A DNA stretch of 64,000 nt from Phyto melanocephala (Eukaryota > Arthropoda > Insecta > Diptera > Rhinophoridae): assembly GCA_941918925.1 (NCBI GenBank), contig OW799233.1, positions 119,301,833 through 119,365,832 on the forward strand, written 5' to 3'. The first letter of the stretch is position 1. Every line of letters begins with the position of its first letter. Shown here in pieces: positions 56,701-64,000 of the stretch. The notes below the pieces were generated by a model. It saw nothing but the letters and a program-made list of their open reading frames with translations. It made no database searches and was not told the DNA's origin. Position numbers and translations under genes: made by a program.

Positions 56701-57487
56701 AACAAGTAAGAGCGCTATATTCGGCCGTGCCGAATCTTATATACCCTTCACAACGTGTAGTCATGCAATAACAGTAGTTTGTATCACCATTCATCCCATA
56801 TAAAATACGTACATACATATAAAAAACATACATTTATAAAACATCTCATTGTAAAATTATAAATTTACGTATGTATGTTTAAAAAAAATAAATAAAAAAA
56901 TAAAAAAAAAATTAAAAAAAAAAATTTTAAAAAAATAATTAAAATATATATAATAAATATAAAACAAAAAAAAAAAAAAAAAAAAAAAATTAAAAAAAAA
57001 ATAAAAATATAAATAATATATTAAATAAAAAATAAAAAAAACAATAAAAAAAAAATTTTTTTTTGGCTCAGCTGGGATTCGATGCCACGTTTTCTCTAAC
57101 CAGTATACACGTTTGTATGTATGTATGTTGTTGTTGTAATGTTGTTTTTGTGATTAAAAAATCGAGGAGGTCGTGGGTTTTTGCTCATATCTCAGTTGTT
57201 TATGTACCGATGTTTCTGATTTTCAATACCGTTCTACTCCCGAATATTTCTGATATTTTAATACCTCACCCGGGTCCAAGCGATATCGGGGGCCTTCAAA
57301 AAGTTGATTTCAACATACACACGGACAGACGGACAGACTGACAGACTGACATAGCTTAATCGACTCCCCTATTCATAAGCTTTCAGAAAATATATACTTT
57401 ATGGGGTCGGAAATGAAAATTGTAGAAATTTCACACGGAATGACAAACCTATATATACCCTTTTTCACTCTGTGAAGGGTATAAAAA
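56701..57487 (+). repeat. AACAAGTAAG dispersed element, full-length copy
   Basis: AACAAGTAAGAGCGCTATAT start, TTCGGCCGTGCCGAA hairpin, A-rich core (56880-57060), 'ggctcagctgggattcgatgcc', 'acacacggacagacggacag', 'tatggggtcggaaatg', end TCTGTGAAGGGTATAAAA. Near-identical to 38159-38994 outside the A-rich core, suggesting recent spread. Confidence 0.88.
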
Positions 57488-58545
57488 AGGGACTAAGACC
57501 TGTATGTTTGAAAGCGAGCATACAACTGAATGAAATTATAGTTTTTTAGTTTGTTTTATTGAAAGTTGTGTTGTGTATGTGAAAATGTCGAGAATATCTC
57601 GGCTCCGAGGGCTTAACGTGAAGATTAGTGCCCTAGAGTTTAGGAGCTGAGAGTTTAAATTTTGTAAGAATCCAACATGATATAATTGACGTAAGAGTTG
57701 TATACCATTGTAGTTAATAATTTTGCTAAAAATTTTTACATTAATTTTTTGTATAAATACATCATAGCTGGACAAGAAAGTACTATCGCCGTTTTTCCGC
57801 AATAAACCAAAGTGAATTTCTTATAACCTACGACTCCTACAACAGGTTGTGAATTGAGCAAATATAACAAAGAGCTCCCATTAGTGAACCCTATTTAAAA
57901 ATAATAAGTTGGTGAAGTTCAAAAGCTTCATACAAAATTGAGGACATTGAATCAACTCAAGATGCTAAAAGCTACTGCTGGTTAAAAAACAAGCCGTCTT
58001 AATATAAATGTCAAAGTAGATCACATGTAAGTATATTGCTGAAACTCCAGAAACAAGAATTTTCCATATTTAGATCAACATCATTAAATAAGAGTGAAAT
58101 TTTCAAATAAAATTATTTCAAGCGTTATTAGCACATTATCTCCTTTGACGCCTTTCTATCGTCAAAAATGTCACATTTTTTATTAAAAAAATTCTTATGT
58201 GATTGTGGAAAACCAACCATTCAAAACGTATGACCTTCTGGAGCAAATTTTTAGCTAAAGGCATCATGCACTTTATTCCCCAATTGGAATAGTATTATTG
58301 TTAATAACAAAATGTTTTAACAAAATGTCACCACATGCCATACAGCTTTGAGACATCTCAATTATTGTCTGAGATATGTGATGGTAGTGAAATTTCTAGT
58401 TTCTTAAGTCATAAAGACAAATATGCCAACGACTCTACAAAATGTAAGTTTTTTTTATACAAATTAAGTGTTCAATTAGCGATACCCTTTAGAAGAAATT
58501 TTTAAAATAAAAAAAATAAATGAAAAATTTTCGACACACGATGGT
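57488..58545. other. AT-rich stretch without recognised features
   Basis: The minus frame 57536-57802 shows no domain I recognise. Nothing else supported. Confidence 0.5.
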
Positions 58546-58551
58546 ACACTT

Positions 58552-58697
58552 AACAAGGTATATGTAGTAGCGAATTCAATTAATTTTGCATGCTTCTTAA
58601 TTGACAGGCTTTATAGAAATATTTTAAGCGAATTTATATTTTTTTAAATATAGTTTGACTATTGAAAAGTCGAATTCGCCACAGCGCATACCTTGTT
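58552..58697. mobile_element. MITE with 6-bp target duplication (146 bp)
   Basis: The ends AACAAGGTATATGTAGTAGC and complement-of-right AACAAGGTATGCGCTGTGGC, continuing GAATTC, form ~27-bp TIRs with five mismatches. ACACTT occurs exactly on both sides (58546-58551 and 58698-58703). Non-coding. Superfamily not assigned. Confidence 0.82.
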
Positions 58698-58703
58698 ACA
58701 CTT

Positions 58704-60340
58704 TTTCTGTTTAAGTTTTCTTTATTTATATATATTTTCCCCGAATATTAAATGCCTATTAAATTTTGTACTTATAAAAAATTATTTTTCAAGTTTCACA
58801 TAAGAATTTTTAAAAACGTTTGTTAAATTATATTTGATTTGTAGAGAAATTTCAAAAAAAAAGTTTTAGTCTACAAAATTCTACTCCGACTTCTTGTTTT
58901 GCCCAGCTCTGTTAGAAAAATAAAATATTTTCTCTTCATTTCATTATCAATCGCAGCCATTGATTATTCTCTAAAGAAAACAATATTTCTTATTTGGCCC
59001 TTTTCGCACTACATATGTATGGAATAGTATGGAATAGTACATGGAGTTGGATACCTACAAACACTACATCTAGGGAAAATTACTTAATATTGTTGTTGTT
59101 TACTATGTGCCTTTGTAGGAATTTCAATTTTACTGACAAATACACACTGACTAAAGCTCTAATTCTAGACATCTCTTTGTAGATGGGTGCATTTGTTATT
59201 GCCAAAAGCAATAACCTTTTCCTTGAAGTATTTAATTTTCATTTTGCTGCTTTTTTTTTGTTATTTTCTCGGTTCTTTGTATTTATTCTTGGCAATTTCC
59301 GGAATTTTAGCACGCACTATGGTTAGTTTTTTCATTTCCTTAAATTTACAAAACTAACAAATTGTTTGTAGTTACATGAATAAGAAAACAAAAAATAATA
59401 TAAAAAAAACGGAAAGTGTATACATAAACTTAAAAAAGGACTTAGACACACAGCCACAAACTATTTAAGGTAGAAGTTGTTAAGAATAAACTTTAAGAGG
59501 AAATGCACGAAAAAAACAAAGAAGTTATAAAAAAGTAGGAATTACAATTAACTAATATTTTACACCCACACTTTCATCTAGTAGTCATTGAAAGTTTACC
59601 CAAAGTTAGCTCATGTTCATTCTTTCACATCCACATGTACATATCGTTGGTCACAGGCAGAAAGGCTCCAACTCAAATAATTGTAACTTTACAGGAGAAG
59701 CCAAATCATAATAGACTCTGTATTATCATAATGTAACTTGTAAAATTGTTTGTAAAACTGTTATTTTTTAATTATGCGTAAATATTCTTGTCAAGATGTA
59801 TTTAAGGGAAATGTATTGGAATACCTAAAAAACTCAATTTCGAAAAAATACGAGTTAGGCCCTTTCTACTTGTGACCATCGATATGATTATATGGTTTGG
59901 ATGGAGTTTGCTACTGCTGCATTTAAATGTTTGCAAAAAATTAGTCAAATTTTGTTTAGGGAAGGTATCCTTATAGTAATTGATTTTTATCAAATGTAAT
60001 AAAAATATACTCCTAGAGAGTAGATTTTTTTATTCAAAAGATATTTTTTGGCTAGTTAATTTATGTTTTAAATGTCGGTATAAATAGGTAAATATAAAAT
60101 AGTTCGGTACATTTTATTGTTTGGTTTGTCAACCTGTTTTTTGAAAAAATTTATCGTTTAAAAGATTTTTACCTACAGATAAGCACACGAACATGTTTTT
60201 TTCCAAAATCAGTTTAAAATTTCAGAAATTATATCTAAAAAGACATCAAGCAGCTAACGGGAGATGCTCATCAAAAAACACTTGCAAATATGAAAAAAAA
60301 AAAATTTAATTAATTAAAAAAACGCCATGTCTAGACAAGC
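58704..60340. other. AT-rich stretch without recognised features
   Basis: No domain or element boundary seen; short frames at 58994-59182 and 59802-59993 are unremarkable. Confidence 0.5.
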
Positions 60341-60702
60341 CAGGGATGGCAAAATTGGTTCAGTTTACTTTTTTGGTGTTATTTAAACTCGAAGAGTACA
60401 ATGGGTTACCAATGACTTTTTTAGCACAATCCCCCCAGTTTTATTAACTTTATGTGGCATATCACTACAATATTAAAATATTATAAAAAATATTAAAATC
60501 CTACAGAGATTCGAGCCATTACTATACAACCGTCTCTAAAATTAAAATGAGGCAAATAAATTCATGTTTCCAGAAAAAAAAAATTTTTAAGGAATACTAT
60601 CAATTTCACATACATCAGCAAATGTTGACAGAAAAAATGATATAAATTTAAAAAAAAAATGTGCTATTTGGTACAATTTGAAATTCTCTCATGCCATCCC
60701 TG
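60341..60702. mobile_element. hAT-like MITE (CAGGGATGGCA ends, 362 bp)
   Basis: CAGGGATGGCA at 60341 is inverted at 60692-60702 (…TGCCATCCCTG). Adjacent 8-mers AGACAAGC and AGACAATT agree at six positions, as an eroded 8-bp duplication would. CAGGG(A/G)TGGCA termini with 8-bp duplications are typical of hAT MITEs. No coding. Confidence 0.72.
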
Positions 60703-60720
60703 AGACAATTGCTAAATTAC

Positions 60721-62480
60721 CATATGGGCTAATCCGAAAATTTTTAAACCAAAGGCAGAAATTTAAAGTTGCCCAAAATCCAAATGTTTGTTAATGGAAT
60801 AATAGAATACATATTCAACTTTCAAAATATATAAGCAATAAGGTTTTACAGTGGTTTATTTGTCCTTGGCAGAGGCTTACCTAAACGTACCTCATGCTTT
60901 CATTTATTTTTGTAAAACAAAACAAAACAGTCAAACAAACAGGCAAAACAGTCGTTTCAGTATTTAGCGTTTAGCAAAACTTTAATTTGCTTAATTTTCT
61001 TTTATTTAAGATACAAATCATATTTGTAAGTTATCTAATATATATTAACAATTTGAACTAAAAATGGGTACACTGTGTGTAACGTCCGTAACGGAAAATA
61101 GGGTTTTTTAAGTTTAACAGAATGAATTTTAATAATTTTCTTTTCCAAACTAGCTTTATAAACAGAGTTTTTTATGCATTTTAATCTGATGAAAAAAAAA
61201 GAAATACCTTTATTACACTTTTTTTTTTTGAAATATAAATGACAAAGTGTGTAACGTCCGTAACGGTATGAAAATACCCAAAATTTTATTTTAATATTAT
61301 GAGGTGGAAGTAAGTGTTTATAATAGATTTTCACCTCCTGAATTTGAATCTGCGCAATTGCTCTAGGTTGCCGAGAATCCGAAAAACTTCATCTCAAAGT
61401 AACAAAAAGTGTGTTTAAATAACATGCGATCCCCCAATCCGCAACTTAAATTGAGATGTATTTCAAATTCTTCTGAAACCTTAAATAATTCCTAAAAATC
61501 AATGATTAGTAATTAATAACCATGTTGTAAAACGCAACCCCCATGTCCCCTTTCAAATATTTGGCGGTACGCCCATGCATGTAATATTGACGTACTGGAT
61601 TTAGGAATTTTGGTTGCTACTTCGCATGAAAAAGGCGCTGTTATTAAGCGAAAAGTTTGGCAACTAGTAAAAGCCCAAAATCTCATCTTAGAAATCGCTT
61701 GAGATTTTCACAAAATAGGAAAAAAATATAAATGGCATTTTCCTAATTTACGTTGGTAAAAATTATGTCAAAACTATATCTAACGAAATATCAAAAACAT
61801 GGATAAATGTAAAAAATATTCCAGCTCTTAAATCATATTATTATTGTTCGGGCTTTTCCAATGACAATACTCTAAAAGTAGCTGGGTCTATTAAGCATAA
61901 GATACAATGTTAAACAGTTAAATAATCAAAAAAATAAATTAGTACAAGCTAATATAAGAGAAATTAAATATTCTATAATTTTTTTGTAACTAACATATTA
62001 ATAATTACAAGGTTAAAATGGTTTTTAAATACATGAATGTTTTTTATATGCACAATTTGGTTAAATGGAAAAAGTGTAACGTCCGTAACAGACAAAAATT
62101 AAGATTAAGATGCTTAACGGGACTATTTAGTCTTCTTTTCTAAGGTGGATTGATATGGTCATATATTCTCCACTTAATTTTTTGTATATGGAATTTTTTT
62201 GTTTATTATGCAAAATTAGCTAAAAACTGTGCAAATGCACATAAGCCTCAAAATCGACTTCCATTTTTTGGAACGTCCGCAACGGAACTTTAAGCTAGCA
62301 TAACTTTTTTTCAAAAACAGTTAAGCTTTAAGTTTAAAATAAGTTTTAAAGTACTCCCAAAGAACTGCATTTAGCAAAAAATTTCATGAAAATATTCCAA
62401 TGTGAACGCCAGCCATACCAATCTTAACAAGCAAATTTGCGTGCGAATATAACGTCCGTAACGCAGGATTAGCCCATATG
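60721..62480. mobile_element. 1.76-kb TIR element with repeated ACGTCCGTAACGG motif
   Basis: CATATGGGCTAATCC (60721-60735) is perfectly inverted at 62466-62480. Between them AACGTCCGTAACGG or a one-to-two-base variant occurs at about 61080, 61253, 62077, 62271 and 62450, the last almost touching the right terminus. No transposase frame is recognised. Two spacings near 172-194 bp hint at an old tandem unit. No target duplication evident. Confidence 0.6.
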
Positions 62481-63708
62481 ATTTGGGACATAAACAAATT
62501 TCTCCAGAAATAGTTGCTGCTTTTAATGAAACATCATAACTCTATCAATTTAATTTTCTAACCATAGCTATTAAAAAGTTCATGACGGATGATATAGTTT
62601 TATAATTTAGAATAAAAACTTGGTTTAGAAATAAATATACATCATGATAAAAACAGAAGAGGGGCTAGAATTTTTAATGGTTTTCTTACTTTTAAAAAAT
62701 ATATATGAAGAAATATAATTTCGAAGTAAAATAAAATTTAATACAAAATAACATTTCAAATACGTCGCTAAATGCAGTTGTGAGACAAAAGATATTTTCT
62801 TTTGGGTAAGTTTATTTATTATGATCTCACGCAGTCATTTAACAATGCTGCCATATTTTCATTAACATTTCACATATTTCACATATTTGATACAAAAAAA
62901 TCGATATATTGTAGTAGTTATGGCTCAATAAATTATTTAAAAGCTCTCGTTGTAGATTTAATTGTGTGCGATATTTCGTCGACAGCAGTAGTGTGACGAA
63001 TATAACTAAAGATATTTAATATTTATTTTTAAGTTGATCACAGAATTTTCATAAAAAAATCATCATATAAACATTAAAGGTATTTTAAAATTGATTACGA
63101 GTATGTGGATCAATATTTTATTTCTAAATATTTTATATTTTATATCACTTTTATGAAGAAGGAATATCATTATATATTCCTTTGGCACACGTTCCTAAGC
63201 TAGCTATTTTACATGGCGTTAAAGGTCAAGCGTGACTACTTATTTCAATGCGTATGTTCTAGTATGACGTCAATCGGTATTACATTCTCTATTAATAGAG
63301 ATAGAAAGTGAGTAAACTAAATAATAAAAGGAGAAACTGTCTACACCATGGTGTCTAGCAAAATAAAAGATAATTTCATAAATCTTTTGTTTATAAAATT
63401 AAGATTTGTAAAGTGTAAGCATTGAAAATAGTCATGCCACATACTGAAAACGGCAATTTATTAAGTCTGAAGAAATTAATAAAAATGTCTGACCTGAGTC
63501 CTAACATTAAATTAAATATTTAATTAAAAATTTTAAAATATGATTAAATATTATAATTTATCTTATTTTTAAACCCATCATTGAAAAGAATTTTATATTT
63601 ATATACGGAAATATGTATTTATTTCGTTTTAAATGATTATTTAAAAATAAAATTATTACAACCAGTCATCTACCAAAACGTTCAGAGCAGTTACTTACAA
63701 AGTTCTCA
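62481..63708. other. AT-rich stretch without recognised features
   Basis: Nothing recognisable beyond A/T tracts. Confidence 0.5.
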
Positions 63709-63860
63709 GCGAAAAAAAAACATGCAAAAGAAATAGTGAATGCATGAGATTAACCCACGATGAAGTGGTTCAATTTAGGTGAAACATGCATGATTCTAAC
63801 ATTAACGTGTCATTGGAGAGCATGTGTTTATATAAATATAATAATAAATTTCACTCAATT
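63709..63860 (+). repeat. Dispersed repeat 'CAGCRAAAAARACATGC', copy 2
   Basis: Shares 'acatgcaaaagaaat', 'gtgaatgcatgag', 'gtgaaac-atgcatgatt', 'aacattaacgtgtcattggagagcatgtgtt' with 44874-45025. It may continue to the window end. Confidence 0.65.
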
Positions 63861-64000
63861 CTAATAAGTGCATGGCAATCATGGACAGTAGATGAAAAGG
63901 TGCCCATGTTTTATGATTTATAATGTCTGTTTACATGAATTATTCGAGATTTTTTAACTAACTAGTTTGGAATTGGAGAAGGCATTCTTCATGCCTCCTG

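Overview
The window is very AT-rich eukaryotic DNA with almost no open coding sequence. It is most likely an intronic or intergenic stretch from a large dipteran genome, probably a calyptrate fly such as a blowfly or house-fly relative. That is an inference from three things: the 43-bp 'TTTCTATAGAAAATTG..GTCAATTTGATGAT' minisatellite, elements resembling Drosophila mini-me (GTCC/TA microsatellite-bearing repeats), and mariner, CR1-like, RNase H-LINE and Gypsy remnants. No operons, ribosome binding sites or bacterial features are present.

The only convincing cellular gene is on the minus strand around 52.0-54.3 kb. A long exon (coding part 52239-53424) encodes 395 residues of a type II single-pass membrane protein. 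It has a low-complexity Q/S/N/T-rich cytoplasmic N-terminus, one membrane segment, two coiled-coil-like stretches, an acidic patch, a basic cleavage-like site and a final Cys-Gly-Cys-Gln-Pro-(Gly). The exon ends in a GTGAGC donor, and a strong acceptor at 54328-54330 shows that at least one more 5' exon lies upstream. Flanking DNA on both sides is therefore probably intron of this gene. The layout resembles the N-termini of transmembrane collagens, but this is not proven because no Gly-X-Y repeat lies in the window.

Most other recognisable sequence is mobile DNA, much of it nested. 0-8.6 kb: a Harbinger-like MITE, two copies of the AACAAGTAAG repeat, a perfect 49-bp-arm hairpin and a dispersed 'CCAAGATGGCG' repeat. 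9.7-16.7 kb: three LINE relics (one CR1/Jockey-like, two with RNase H or RT C-terminal signatures), a tRNA-derived SINE inside one of them, and a TIR element. 17.5-25.5 kb: a TIR element, a solo Gypsy-like LTR, a Gypsy integrase scrap, and a Helitron whose 5' tip is split by another transposon. 26.6-29.7 kb: a minisatellite, an internally deleted mariner, and a second Helitron in inverted orientation. 31-45 kb: more AACAAGTAAG elements, a SINE, several MITEs, a MADF-domain-bearing element, a mariner relic with a Tc1-like MITE inside it, and a 5'-truncated LINE with a perfect target duplication. 46-51 kb: a foldback-like repeat, MULE transposase scraps and another LINE relic. 54-64 kb: further MITEs, a SINE-like insertion with a perfect 14-bp target duplication, another AACAAGTAAG element, and a 1.76-kb element with 15-bp perfect TIRs containing five copies of an ACGTCCGTAACGG motif.

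The strongest leads are these: the RNase H LINE and the tRNA-derived SINE share the same 3' end (CCTTTTC-A/T-ACCTAACCTAACC), consistent with a LINE/SINE partnership; both Helitrons carry a ~121-bp internal minisatellite; and the ACGTCCGTAACGG element may be undescribed.
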